The notes under the pieces are model-generated. The model saw nothing but the letters and a program-made list of their open reading frames with translations, searched no databases and had not been told where the DNA came from. DNA of 64,000 bases from Dinoroseobacter sp042096155 (lineage in GTDB: Bacteria > Pseudomonadota > Alphaproteobacteria > Rhodobacterales > Rhodobacteraceae), in assembly GCA_042096155.1 (NCBI GenBank), contig JBELMC010000001.1, positions 62,001-126,000 of the forward strand. Reading direction: 5' to 3'. Shown here in pieces: positions 16,491 to 24,558 of this stretch. How positions within the stretch are numbered: position 1 is the first letter of the stretch; every line of letters begins with the position of its first letter. A program made the position numbers and the translations under genes.

Positions 16491-17282
16491 TCAACCCGCC
16501 GCCAACCTGTGTCGCACCGCAATCAAATCAGCCCAGGTCTCGCGTTTGGCCAATGGATTGCGCAGCAAATAGGCAGGATGAAACATCGGCAGGCAGGGCA
16601 AACCGAGTGCTTCGACCCACGTGCCCCGCAGACGGGTGATGCCTTTGCGCCCCAAAAGCGCCTGACAACTGATATTGCCCATCGCGATGATCATCTCAGG
16701 TTGGGCGAGGTCCACGTGCCGTTTCAAAAATGGCAGCATCATCGCGATTTCATCCGGTTTGGGGTCGCGGTTTTGAGGCGGGCGCCAGGGCAGGATGTTG
16801 GTGATATAGACCGCGTTTTCGATGTTGCGGTCCCGTCCCAGATCAATCGCGCCCAGCATGGCGTCCAAAAGCTGCCCAGCCCTGCCCACAAAAGGGACGC
16901 CCTGAGCATCCTCATCGCGGCCAGGCGCCTCACCAATCACCATCACCCGCGCCCCTGGCACGCCATCCGCGAACACAAGGTTCTGCGCCCCTTTTTTCAG
17001 CTCGCAAAGATCGAATGCCGCAAGTGCGGCGCGCAAGGCGGCAAGGCTGTCGACCTGAGCCGAAGCTGTGGCCACCGACACAGGATCTTGCGCTGGCGCA
17101 ACCGGCAGAACGGACGTTGTGTCGCGCGCACCATTTGGCCGGACTGCACCAGCCGCAACCTTTGGGGCCACAGGCAGCGCATAGCGGTCGATTGGCACAT
17201 CGCCGATCGCCTCTGTCGCGCCAAGCTCGACTTGCCACGCCAGAAGTGCTTTTGCTGTTTCAAAGTCGATCTGAGTCCCCAT
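16491..17282 (-). CDS. Uracil-DNA glycosylase, family 4-like, lacking most Fe-S cysteines
   Basis: A 263-residue DNA glycosylase that would excise uracil from DNA. The uracil-binding motif GEAPGRDEDAQGVPFVGRAG (residues ~118-137), PWRPPQNRDPKP and the second active-site motif MFHPAYLLRNP are present. Classical family-4 enzymes hold a [4Fe-4S] cluster with four cysteines; here only the second position is Cys (residue 93), while the others are Phe90, Trp166 and Met182, so the cluster is almost certainly absent. An unstructured ~80-residue N-terminal region precedes the domain. Divergent from pyrB with a 106-base gap. Confidence 0.9.
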   Translation of the reverse strand: MGTQIDFETAKALLAWQVELGATEAIGDVPIDRYALPVAPKVAAGAVRPNGARDTTSVLPVAPAQDPVSVATASAQVDSLAALRAALAAFDLCELKKGAQNLVFADGVPGARVMVIGEAPGRDEDAQGVPFVGRAGQLLDAMLGAIDLGRDRNIENAVYITNILPWRPPQNRDPKPDEIAMMLPFLKRHVDLAQPEMIIAMGNISCQALLGRKGITRLRGTWVEALGLPCLPMFHPAYLLRNPLAKRETWADLIAVRHRLAAG

Positions 17283-17388
17283 CCCAAGATCCTATGCACC
17301 CGATCGCGAAGACGCAATGCCGGGTCTTGTGACCGCCCCCCCGTCGCGCCTATAAGCGTGCCGATTACGCTCGACCTTTGGGGGGTTC

Positions 17389-18342
17389 ATGGCATTTCGC
17401 GCGCGGCATCTGTTGGGGATCGAGCCTCTTGGCCCAAACGACATTGTCACCCTGTTGGATTTGGCCGAAACCTATGTCGATCTGAACCGCCAACCGCACA
17501 AACATGGGCGCGCATTGCAAGGGCGGACCCAGATCAACATGTTTTTTGAGGCCTCGACCCGCACGCAAGCCAGCTTCGAGCTGGCGGGCAAACGCCTGGG
17601 CGCTGATGTCATGAACATGGCGATGGCCGAAAGCAGCCTGAAAAAAGGCGAAACGCTGATCGATACGGCAATGACGTTGAACGCGATGCACCCCGATTTG
17701 TTGGTCGTGCGCCACCCACATTCGGGGGCGGTGGATCTGCTGGCTCAGAAGGTCAATTGCGCCGTGCTGAATGCAGGCGACGGCGGGCACGAGCATCCGA
17801 CCCAAGCGCTGCTGGATGCGCTGACCATCCGCCGCGCCAAGGGGCGGTTGCACCGCCTGAACATCGCGATCTGCGGTGATATTGCCCATAGTCGCGTCGC
17901 ACGGTCAAACATCATGCTTTTGGGAAAACTGGAAAACCGGATTCGGCTGGTGGCTCCGCCGACCTTGATGCCCGCGCAGGTCGCGCAATTGGGAGTAGAG
18001 GTCTTTGACGACATGCGCGAAGGCCTCGCGGGGTGCGACGTCGTGATGATGCTCCGCCTGCAAAAAGAGCGTATGGATGGCGGGTTTATTCCATCCGAGC
18101 GCGAATACTACCATCGCTATGGTCTGGATGCCGACAAGCTTGGCCATGCCAAAGACGACGCCATTGTCATGCATCCCGGGCCGATGAACCGCGGAGTGGA
18201 AATCGACGGGCTTCTGGCCGACGATATCAACCGCTCGGTGATTCAAGATCAGGTGGAGATGGGTGTCGCCGTGCGCATGGCGGCGATGGATCTGCTGGCC
18301 CGCAACAGCACAGACTTGGCTCCGAGCGGCGTTCTGGTATGA
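17389..18342 (+). CDS. pyrB: Aspartate carbamoyltransferase catalytic subunit
   Basis: A 317-residue enzyme joining carbamoyl phosphate to aspartate, the committed step of pyrimidine synthesis. The carbamoyl phosphate site FFEASTRTQASFE (STRT), the KGE segment in LKKGETLIDT, HPTQALLDALTI and MHPGPMNRGVEI are all intact. GGGGGG lies three bases before the ATG, a close but usable ribosome site. It heads a run of five genes, each joined to the next by a 4-base ATGA overlap, ending with the pyrC-like gene. No pyrI regulatory subunit is present. Confidence 0.96.
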   Translation: MAFRARHLLGIEPLGPNDIVTLLDLAETYVDLNRQPHKHGRALQGRTQINMFFEASTRTQASFELAGKRLGADVMNMAMAESSLKKGETLIDTAMTLNAMHPDLLVVRHPHSGAVDLLAQKVNCAVLNAGDGGHEHPTQALLDALTIRRAKGRLHRLNIAICGDIAHSRVARSNIMLLGKLENRIRLVAPPTLMPAQVAQLGVEVFDDMREGLAGCDVVMMLRLQKERMDGGFIPSEREYYHRYGLDADKLGHAKDDAIVMHPGPMNRGVEIDGLLADDINRSVIQDQVEMGVAVRMAAMDLLARNSTDLAPSGVLV

Positions 18343-18860
18343 GCACGGTGATCGAAATCACACGGGGGGAACGCGGCGTGACCCGTGTATTTGCGGTAAA
18401 TTTGCCTTGGGACGAAGCACAAGCCGCGACACCCAATGCGCTGCTGGGCACGCCCGAGGCCCCCGAGGGCGCCGCAAACCTGTTCGCCGTCCGCGATCTG
18501 GCAGACATCGGCTTGACCGGCTATTTGACCGAAGGCATGGGCCTTCCAAAGGACCAGATCGATGCAGACAAAGACCGTTTGTCCGCCCTCGATGGCCATG
18601 TCTTGGTCTTGCGCACCAATGCGCTGCAAGGGCGGGCTTTTCGGCTTACCCCCGGCCCAGCACTGACCTTGATCGGCACCTATCATGAGACCGTGCCTGC
18701 GCCGGATTTCACACCGCTGACCTCGGATGCAGCCAAGGGCAGCCTCGCCCCGCCGCCCGCCTCTGAGCCTGTGCGCGCGGGGCTCTCAAAGAGGTTGATC
18801 GCGGCGCTTTTTGGGATGGCCATTGTTTTGTTTGCTCTGCTCACAGGAGCCATCCGATGA
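18339..18860 (+). CDS. Unknown protein between pyrB and pyrC-like gene (first of three)
   Basis: A 173-residue protein I cannot assign. It opens with a regular beta-type region (TVIEITRGERGVTRVFAVNL, then PNALLGTPEAPEG), continues with a mixed domain containing DGHVLVLRTNALQGRAFRLTP, and ends with a Pro-rich stretch (LAPPPASEPVRAG) and one hydrophobic segment (LIAALFGMAIVLFALLTGAI) reaching the C-terminus. This looks like a cytoplasmic domain tethered by a tail anchor. The ATG overlaps the pyrB stop and its own stop overlaps the next gene, so expression should be tied to pyrimidine synthesis. Confidence 0.8.
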   Translation: MSTVIEITRGERGVTRVFAVNLPWDEAQAATPNALLGTPEAPEGAANLFAVRDLADIGLTGYLTEGMGLPKDQIDADKDRLSALDGHVLVLRTNALQGRAFRLTPGPALTLIGTYHETVPAPDFTPLTSDAAKGSLAPPPASEPVRAGLSKRLIAALFGMAIVLFALLTGAIR

Positions 18861-19288
18861 AATCCTTTTTTGCCCGTCTATTTCGTTTGTCGTCTGCGCC
18901 CACCACACCAGATAAGCCGGTGCCGCTTGAACCCAAAACGGTCCACGTTTTCACCTGCGATTTTGACACTGAACAGGGGTTTTTGAACTACGCCGACCAG
19001 CACTGGACCGTTGACGATGCCGAGCCGTATTGCGTGATGGAACAGGATTTGTCGCTTCCGTTTCTTGATCGCAATTATGTCGAACTGATCCAAGGCGATG
19101 CCGAAGACATCGACCGACATATTCGCCCGCTGCTGGAATATACTTCGGATGCTGATGCCGTTTTTCTGGGCGCCCCGTATGTGCGCCAAGCGGTGCTGAT
19201 CTACGACCTGGCTCTGCCCGAGGGGGGCGGCGCCCTGCGCTCCACACCGCAGGCCCGCTATGTGGGCCTTTTGGAGCTGAAAGCATGA
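18857..19288 (+). CDS. Unknown acidic protein between pyrB and pyrC-like gene (second of three)
   Basis: A 143-residue protein without a recognised family. It begins with a basic, possibly amphipathic N-terminus (MKSFFARLFRLSS), then a compact acidic domain: VHVFTCDFDTEQGFLNYADQ, DAEPYCVMEQDLSLPFLDRN, LIQGDAEDIDRHIRPLLEY. No signal peptide or membrane span. Start overlaps the previous stop and its own stop overlaps the next start (ATGA both times). Its place in the chain suggests an interaction with its neighbours or the pyrimidine enzymes; this is inference. Confidence 0.78.
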   Translation: MKSFFARLFRLSSAPTTPDKPVPLEPKTVHVFTCDFDTEQGFLNYADQHWTVDDAEPYCVMEQDLSLPFLDRNYVELIQGDAEDIDRHIRPLLEYTSDADAVFLGAPYVRQAVLIYDLALPEGGGALRSTPQARYVGLLELKA

Positions 19289-19530
19289 TCTGGCCCGCCT
19301 GGGGGGGCAGATCCCGAACCCGCACAGAAATCACATGGCCAAAACCCAGCGGCCTGCGCCGCATCGACCTGTCCGCTGATATCAGGTTTTGGGTTCCTGC
19401 CCCCGTGCCCGGACCAATCGTCGTGACAAATCGTAATATCACCAAGACCCGCCAGACCGGACTTGACGGCAATGCGGTCCAGACCGCCCACACCGGAGCG
19501 CGCATGGTTCAACCGGATGAGCTTTCATGA
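19285..19530 (+). CDS. Unknown small protein between pyrB and pyrC-like gene (third of three)
   Basis: An 81-residue basic protein with no recognised domain. Visible features are a tryptophan- and arginine-rich start (MIWPAWGGRSRTRTEITWP), a short strand LSADIRFWVPAPVPGPIVVT and the tail VQTAHTGARMVQPDELS. No membrane span. Support comes from context: its ATG sits in the previous stop and its TGA in the start of the pyrC-like gene, so the frame is bracketed on both sides by ATGA overlaps. Coding-like composition, but conservation should decide. Confidence 0.65.
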   Translation: MIWPAWGGRSRTRTEITWPKPSGLRRIDLSADIRFWVPAPVPGPIVVTNRNITKTRQTGLDGNAVQTAHTGARMVQPDELS

Positions 19531-20807
19531 CAAGCTTGCATTTCATCAATGCCACCTTGATTGATCCTGAAGCCGACGCGCCACACACCGGCTCTCTTCT
19601 GGTCGAGGACGGCCAGATCAGCGCGATTGACCCGATGCGCATTCCGCGATCGGCCAAGACGATCGAATGTGCAGGTCAATGCCTTGCCCCGGGTATCGTC
19701 GATCTTGGGGTAAAGATCGGTGAGCCCGGCGAACGCCATAAAGAAAGCTTCAAAACCGCTGGACAAGCCGCCGCCGCCGGAGGGGTGACCACAATTGTCA
19801 CCCGCGCCGACACGACCCCCGCAATTGATACCCCCGAGGCACTCAACTTCGTGATCCAACGCGCCCAGAACATGGCCACTGTCCGTATCGTACCCATGGC
19901 GGCGCTGACCAAAGATCGTGCTGGCCGTGAAATGACCGAGATCAGCTTTCTGCAAGATGCCGGTGCTGTGGCCTTCTCAGACGGGGATGCCGTGGTTCGG
20001 GACCCCAAGGTTTTTGCCCGCGCGCTGACCTATGCGCGTGGCCTCGGCGCGTTGGTGATCGCCCATGTCCAGGATCCGGGGCTCTCTGCTGGGGCGGCGG
20101 TCACCTCCGGTAAATTCGCCACTCTGCGCGGCCTGCCTGCTGTGTCTCCGATCGCCGAACGCATGGGGCTGGAACGCGACCTCGCCCTGGTCGAGATGAC
20201 CGGTGCACGCTACCATGCCGACCAGATTTCGGCGGGCACCAGCCTTCCGGCGCTGCAACGGGCCAAAGATGCAGGACTGGATGTGACCGCAGGGGTGTCG
20301 GTCCATCACCTGACGCTGAATGCGCTGGATGTGGGCGACTATCGCACTTTCTTTAAGGTTAAGCCGCCTTTGCGCGACGAGATCGATCGCCTGGCCATGG
20401 TCGATGCCGTCGCTTCGGGTCTGATCGATATCATCTGCTCGATGCACACCCCACAGGACGAAGATTCCAAACGCCTTCCCTTCGAGGAAGCTGCCAGCGG
20501 CGCCGTTGGTCTTCAGACCTTGTTGCCTGCCACACTGCGTCTTTATCACGGGGGTCAGCTCAGCCTGAACGCTGTGTTCCGCGCCATGGCGCTCAACCCG
20601 GCCAAACGGCTCAGCCTGCCAACAGGGCGGATGCGTGTCGGTGCACCGGCCGATCTTGTGCTGTTCGATCCGGACGCGCCTTTTATCTTAGACCGCACCA
20701 AACTACAGTCGAAGTCAAAGAACACCCCTTTCGACGGAGCCCGCCTGCAAGGTAAAGTGCGCGCAACCTATGTGGGGGGCGCCGAAGTTTTCGCGTCATC
20801 GTCCTAG
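19527..20807 (+). CDS. Dihydroorotase-like protein, probably non-catalytic (PyrC')
   Basis: A 426-residue member of the type I dihydroorotase/amidohydrolase family. The family frame is clear (CLAPGIVDL...GEPGERHKES, AAAGGVTTIVT, LPAVSPIAERMGLERDL, GMRVGAPADLVLFDP-like end). The metal motif normally reading DxHxHxREPG is here VDLGVKIGEPG, with Gly61 and Lys63 in place of both histidines, and the catalytic aspartate motif TDHAPH is replaced by CSMHTPQ near residue 306. It is therefore unlikely to hydrolyse dihydroorotate. In Pseudomonas an inactive PyrC' partners PyrB structurally; the same role is likely here. A working dihydroorotase should be elsewhere. Confidence 0.88.
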   Translation: MTSLHFINATLIDPEADAPHTGSLLVEDGQISAIDPMRIPRSAKTIECAGQCLAPGIVDLGVKIGEPGERHKESFKTAGQAAAAGGVTTIVTRADTTPAIDTPEALNFVIQRAQNMATVRIVPMAALTKDRAGREMTEISFLQDAGAVAFSDGDAVVRDPKVFARALTYARGLGALVIAHVQDPGLSAGAAVTSGKFATLRGLPAVSPIAERMGLERDLALVEMTGARYHADQISAGTSLPALQRAKDAGLDVTAGVSVHHLTLNALDVGDYRTFFKVKPPLRDEIDRLAMVDAVASGLIDIICSMHTPQDEDSKRLPFEEAASGAVGLQTLLPATLRLYHGGQLSLNAVFRAMALNPAKRLSLPTGRMRVGAPADLVLFDPDAPFILDRTKLQSKSKNTPFDGARLQGKVRATYVGGAEVFASSS

Positions 20808-20830
20808 AAACCTCAAAACCGGAGACCCCG

Positions 20831-21442
20831 ATGCCCGAGATCACCACAGCTGCTCCCTTGCTCGGCCTCACGGCCCTCCTGGCGTATCTTCTTGGGGCCA
20901 TTCCTTTTGGCATCGTCATTGCCCGACTGTTTGGTCTCGGCGATCTGCGCGCGATTGGGTCCGGCAATATCGGTGCAACCAATGTCTTGCGCACAGGCAA
21001 CAAAGCTGCCGCGGCCCTGACGCTGATAGGCGATGCGGGCAAAGCAGGGGCTGCGGTTATAATCGCGCGCGTTGTTCTGGGCGAGGACGCCGCACAGCTT
21101 GCCGGTTTCATGGCGTTTTTGGGCCATTGTTTTCCGGTTTATCTGGCGTTCAAAGGCGGCAAGGGGGTCGCGACCTATCTGGGCACATTGCTTGCCCTCG
21201 TGTGGCCCATCGGACTGGGCGCCTGCTTGATCTGGCTCGCCATTGCGCGGCTGTTCCGGATCAGCTCGCTTGCCGCGCTTGTGACGGCGCTTTTGACCCC
21301 GGCATTGGCATGGGGTATCAATCGACCAGACGTGCTTATCTTATTGGCTGCGCTCGGATTATTGATCTGGATCCGCCATCATGAAAACACAATTCGTCTG
21401 CTTAATGGCACCGAATCAAAGATTGAAGCCAAAAAAGACTAG
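20831..21442 (+). CDS. plsY: Glycerol-3-phosphate acyltransferase PlsY
   Basis: A 203-residue, five-span inner-membrane enzyme transferring acyl groups from acyl phosphate to glycerol 3-phosphate, the first step of phosphatidic acid synthesis. Conserved loops: LGAIPFGIVIARLFG, IGSGNIGATNVLRTGNK, GDAGKAGAAV, LGHCFPVYLAFKGGKGVAT (phosphate and acyl phosphate binding) and RHHENTIRLLNGTE. It begins 23 bases after the pyrC-like stop and probably belongs to the same transcript, an arrangement linking pyrimidine and lipid genes. Confidence 0.95.
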   Translation: MPEITTAAPLLGLTALLAYLLGAIPFGIVIARLFGLGDLRAIGSGNIGATNVLRTGNKAAAALTLIGDAGKAGAAVIIARVVLGEDAAQLAGFMAFLGHCFPVYLAFKGGKGVATYLGTLLALVWPIGLGACLIWLAIARLFRISSLAALVTALLTPALAWGINRPDVLILLAALGLLIWIRHHENTIRLLNGTESKIEAKKD

Positions 21443-21446
21443 GACG

Positions 21447-22052
21447 ATGACCTTTTTTGCCGCAATCGGCAGCAGCTATGCCAATCTTTTCCGTCTCTCC
21501 GGACGTGCCAGTCGGTCTGAGTATTGGTGGTTCATTTTGTACCAAAACGTTGTGGGTTTTGCCGTCGCTGCCGCCATTGTTTTGATCGCCTTTCGATCTG
21601 TGCTTTCTGATGGAAGCCCATCCTTCGTACCATCAAGCAAGATCATTCGCCCCGATACGATCGGGCAGGACACAATCTGGTTATTATTTATCGCGTATTT
21701 GCTCTTGTTTGTGGTGCCAGGCCTCACATTGACAGTACGACGGCTGCACGACACGAACCGGTCAGGGTATTGGATTTGGTTCCTGCCTTTCACGATGACG
21801 CTGGACGGCTTTTTAGACCAGACCTCAATCATCGGCTGGGCTGGTTTTCTTTTGATGGCGTTTTTCCTGTGTCTTCCAGGGACACCTGGCCACAACAAAT
21901 ATGGCCCTAATCCTTTGCGACCCAAAGGCCACCTTCGCAATGCGCCGCTAACTTATCCACCTGAGATTTTGGCAAAAAATGCGAAAAACGAAGAAGCCCG
22001 CCGGAGTGAGATTATGGCGTATTACCGCAAAAACGTCGCCAAAGGCAAATAA
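21447..22052 (+). CDS. DUF805 family membrane protein
   Basis: A 201-residue protein with the DUF805 N-terminal signature (FAAIGSSYANLFRLSGRASR, then SEYWWFILY), four hydrophobic segments, the conserved VRRLHDTNRSGYWIWF motif and LPGTPGHNKYGPNPL. Function of the family is unknown (E. coli YhaH/YhaI-like). A charged 40-residue C-terminal tail follows the domain. AGGAC directly precedes the ATG at 21447. A decayed copy of the same family lies immediately downstream. Confidence 0.88.
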   Translation: MTFFAAIGSSYANLFRLSGRASRSEYWWFILYQNVVGFAVAAAIVLIAFRSVLSDGSPSFVPSSKIIRPDTIGQDTIWLLFIAYLLLFVVPGLTLTVRRLHDTNRSGYWIWFLPFTMTLDGFLDQTSIIGWAGFLLMAFFLCLPGTPGHNKYGPNPLRPKGHLRNAPLTYPPEILAKNAKNEEARRSEIMAYYRKNVAKGK

Positions 22053-22100
22053 GGTGCCCTGCAAAGCCTGAAAGACCCGCGCGACAATTCAATACGCAAA

Positions 22101-22560
22101 ATGACGGGTTTTGACGCGGCAATCGGTGGCAGCTTCAAAATTTACGTCACATTTTCAGGACACGCGAGACAGTCCGCGTACTGGTTCTAGAAACCTTTTG
22201 CCATCCTTATCGGCTTCATAACAGACCTCATTGATCAGCTCGCCTTTTTGTCAAATGTCGGTCTCGTCAATGATGTGGCCTGGCTTGTGCTGATTTCGCC
22301 GGGCTTGGCGGTTGGCGCATGGCGTCTCACATCACCAAGATCGCAGCGCCTGGTGGTTGTTGCTGTGTATATTACCGGTAATCGGGTGGTTGGTTTTTTG
22401 TTTTACGAGACAGCCAAGGACACAACCGTTTTTGGGCCTGATCCACTCGGCACCGGCCCGAGTTCAGGGGGAAGACTTTTCCTCATACACGCCACGGCAG
22501 AACAAAATTCCCGACGTCAAACGCCAAGCGATGCCGAAACGGCTTGGTTTGACAGCATAG
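22101..22560 (+). pseudogene. Decayed second DUF805 gene
   Basis: The 22053-22617 gap holds no intact gene but a broken DUF805 paralogue. From the ATG at 22101 the frame reads MTGFDAAIGGSFKIYVTFSG and then HARQSAYWF, matching the start of the intact neighbour, and ends in a TAG at the point where the neighbour has WWF. The same frame then continues with membrane-type sequence (LIGFITDLIDQLAFLSNVGL). A frame change leads to DRSAWWLLLCILPVIGWLV, equivalent to the HDTNRSGYW region, and another frame gives VFGPDPLGTG, the family's C-terminal GPNPL motif. One nonsense and at least two frame changes make it non-functional. Confidence 0.8.
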
Positions 22561-22617
22561 ACCGGCGCATGATCACCGCAAGCGATCCCGACAAGGACAC
22601 CGAACATCTAAATTGCG

Positions 22618-23988
22618 TTAATACGAGTAATCCTCGTAAATCCGGGTCAAATCACCGTTCCAGTCTCCGTGATACCGGGCCAAAAGCTCGTCGGCTGGGG
22701 TTTGACCACTGTCGAGCGTTTCGCGAACCGCGTTCAGAAAATGGGTCTCGTCTGGCACCAAACCACCTGCTCCCGGACGCGCGCGCGCCTTTAGGCCGGT
22801 TTCGGATATCGCAACCGCTTCTCGGGCCAGCTGAGCCATTTTGATGTTGCCAACTTGCGCATGAAGCCCGTCCACCGATGCCGCAATACGAAGGGCGTCT
22901 CGGGTCTCGGCGTCAAAGCCTTTCACCAGATCCCACGCCGCATCAAGCGCGGTTTGATCATAACACAGCCCAACCCAAAACGCGGGCAGCGCGCATAAAC
23001 GCCGCCAAGGGCCGCCATCGGCGCCACGCATCTCGATATATTTTTTCATGCGCGCTTCGGGAAATGCGGTGGTCAAATGATCCGCCCAATCGCTCATCAA
23101 CGGTTTTTCACCCGGCAATGCGGGCAGCGCGCCGTTCAAGAAATCGCGAAATGACTGGCCCAGCGCATTGATATATCTGCCATCGCGATAGACAAAATAC
23201 ATTGGCACATCCAGCGCGTAATCCACCCAACGATCAAACCCGAACCCGTCTTCAAACACAAACGGCAGCATCCCCGTGCGCGCCGGGTCAAGATCGCGCC
23301 AGATGCGGCTGCGCCAGGATTTATGGCCGTTCGGCTTGCCCTCAAAGAACGGCGAATTTGCAAACAACGCGGTCGCCACCGGCTGCAACGCAAGCGCCAC
23401 ACGCATTTTTTGCACCATATCTGCTTCGGATCCAAAATCGAGATTGACCTGAACAGTACAGGTCCGACGCATCATCGACGTCCCCATCGTGCCGACTTTT
23501 TGCATATAGTCGTTCATCAGCTTGTAGCGGCCCTTGGGCATCAAAGGCATGTCGTCATGGCGCCAAATCGGGGCGGCCCCCAGACCGATCCAGCGCACAC
23601 CGATCCTTTCAGAGACATCTTTGACCTCGCGCAAATGTGCGTTCACCTCGTCGCAAGTCTCATGGATCGATTCGAGTGGCGCCCCGGACAATTCCAATGC
23701 GCCGCCCGGTTCCAGACTGACATTCGCCCGATCTTTTTCCAAACCGATCAACTGACCCGCTTCGAGAACCGGTGACCAGCCATAGTCATCGCGCAACCCT
23801 TCGAGCACCGCGTGAATGGAACGGGCCCCCGCATAGGGCAGAGGCCTCAGCCCATCCTGACAATACCCGAACTTTTCATGCTCTGTGCCGATGCGCCAAT
23901 CTGATTTGGGCTTGCAGCCGGATGCGAGATACTCGGCCAGTTGATCGCGGCTCTCGATGAGACTGCCACCTGATTGGGGAATGGACAT
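22618..23988 (-). CDS. gshA: Glutamate-cysteine ligase, plant/proteobacterial GCS2-type
   Basis: A 456-residue enzyme making gamma-glutamylcysteine from glutamate, cysteine and ATP, the first step of glutathione synthesis. Family marks are RIGTEHEKFGYC (Glu ligands), VSLEPGGALELSGAP, the MRRTCTVQVNLDF strand, FEGKPNGHKSWRSRIWRDLD and KKYIEMRGADGG. It resembles the plant-like alphaproteobacterial form rather than E. coli GshA. Last gene of an rsmE-unknown-gshA unit, starting 45 bases after the middle gene. Glutathione would also serve the YghU-type protein in this window. Confidence 0.94.
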   Translation of the reverse strand: MSIPQSGGSLIESRDQLAEYLASGCKPKSDWRIGTEHEKFGYCQDGLRPLPYAGARSIHAVLEGLRDDYGWSPVLEAGQLIGLEKDRANVSLEPGGALELSGAPLESIHETCDEVNAHLREVKDVSERIGVRWIGLGAAPIWRHDDMPLMPKGRYKLMNDYMQKVGTMGTSMMRRTCTVQVNLDFGSEADMVQKMRVALALQPVATALFANSPFFEGKPNGHKSWRSRIWRDLDPARTGMLPFVFEDGFGFDRWVDYALDVPMYFVYRDGRYINALGQSFRDFLNGALPALPGEKPLMSDWADHLTTAFPEARMKKYIEMRGADGGPWRRLCALPAFWVGLCYDQTALDAAWDLVKGFDAETRDALRIAASVDGLHAQVGNIKMAQLAREAVAISETGLKARARPGAGGLVPDETHFLNAVRETLDSGQTPADELLARYHGDWNGDLTRIYEDYSY

Positions 23989-24033
23989 AGCGAAAAGCTC
24001 CGGGGCACGTGGCGTTGTCTCAGACCTGTCGTG

Positions 24034-24558
24034 TCACCGCAGCGCTGTCAAGCCAGAGACAGTCGTGTTGCGCCATACGCTGGTTGTGCCGGGTCGCGCA
24101 GATTTCACAGCCCGGACCAAGACCATCGAAGACAAATCGGGCAATGCGCTGAACACATCAAACAATTGATCCGCCCCGGCCGCATCATGTGGAATCGTCA
24201 ACGCATGGGTCGGGGTGATCAAGAACCAACTGAGCCGTCCTTGGTCATTGCGCAGCCGCAGTTCAATCAGCTCTGCAATATCGATGTGACCGCCGATATT
24301 GGGCGCAAAATAGCCGATCTGACCTTCGTCGAGCGTGACCATCCCGGGCGCGTCTGCGGATCCCGCGAACCGCAGTCGCCGCAGCCCAAGCACGATATAA
24401 CTGACCGAGAGCACACATAAAAGCCAGCCAAGCCCTTGTTGGACGTAGCCAATCTGAGCGGTCAGAAAAAGCCCGACACCCAGCGCAGCGGCACCGGCGA
24501 TGATTTCTCGCCACCGGTACAGCACGGCTGTCGCCTGGGGGCGCAAGAAACCGCTCAC
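24034..24558 (-). CDS. Unknown membrane-associated protein between rsmE and gshA
   Basis: A 174-residue protein of unknown function. Two hydrophobic segments near the N-terminus (IIAGAAALGVGLFLTAQIGYV and GWLLCVLSVSYIVLGL) form a hairpin anchor; the rest is a soluble domain with DEGQIGYFAPNIGGHIDIAEL and WFLITPTHALTIPHDAAGADQLFDVF, resembling PH-like bPH domains in layout (inference). The GTG at 24558 is chosen: GGGGGA lies five bases upstream and the codon overlaps the rsmE TGA (GTGA). An in-frame GTG at 24582 would extend further into rsmE. Confidence 0.75.
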   Translation of the reverse strand: MSGFLRPQATAVLYRWREIIAGAAALGVGLFLTAQIGYVQQGLGWLLCVLSVSYIVLGLRRLRFAGSADAPGMVTLDEGQIGYFAPNIGGHIDIAELIELRLRNDQGRLSWFLITPTHALTIPHDAAGADQLFDVFSALPDLSSMVLVRAVKSARPGTTSVWRNTTVSGLTALR

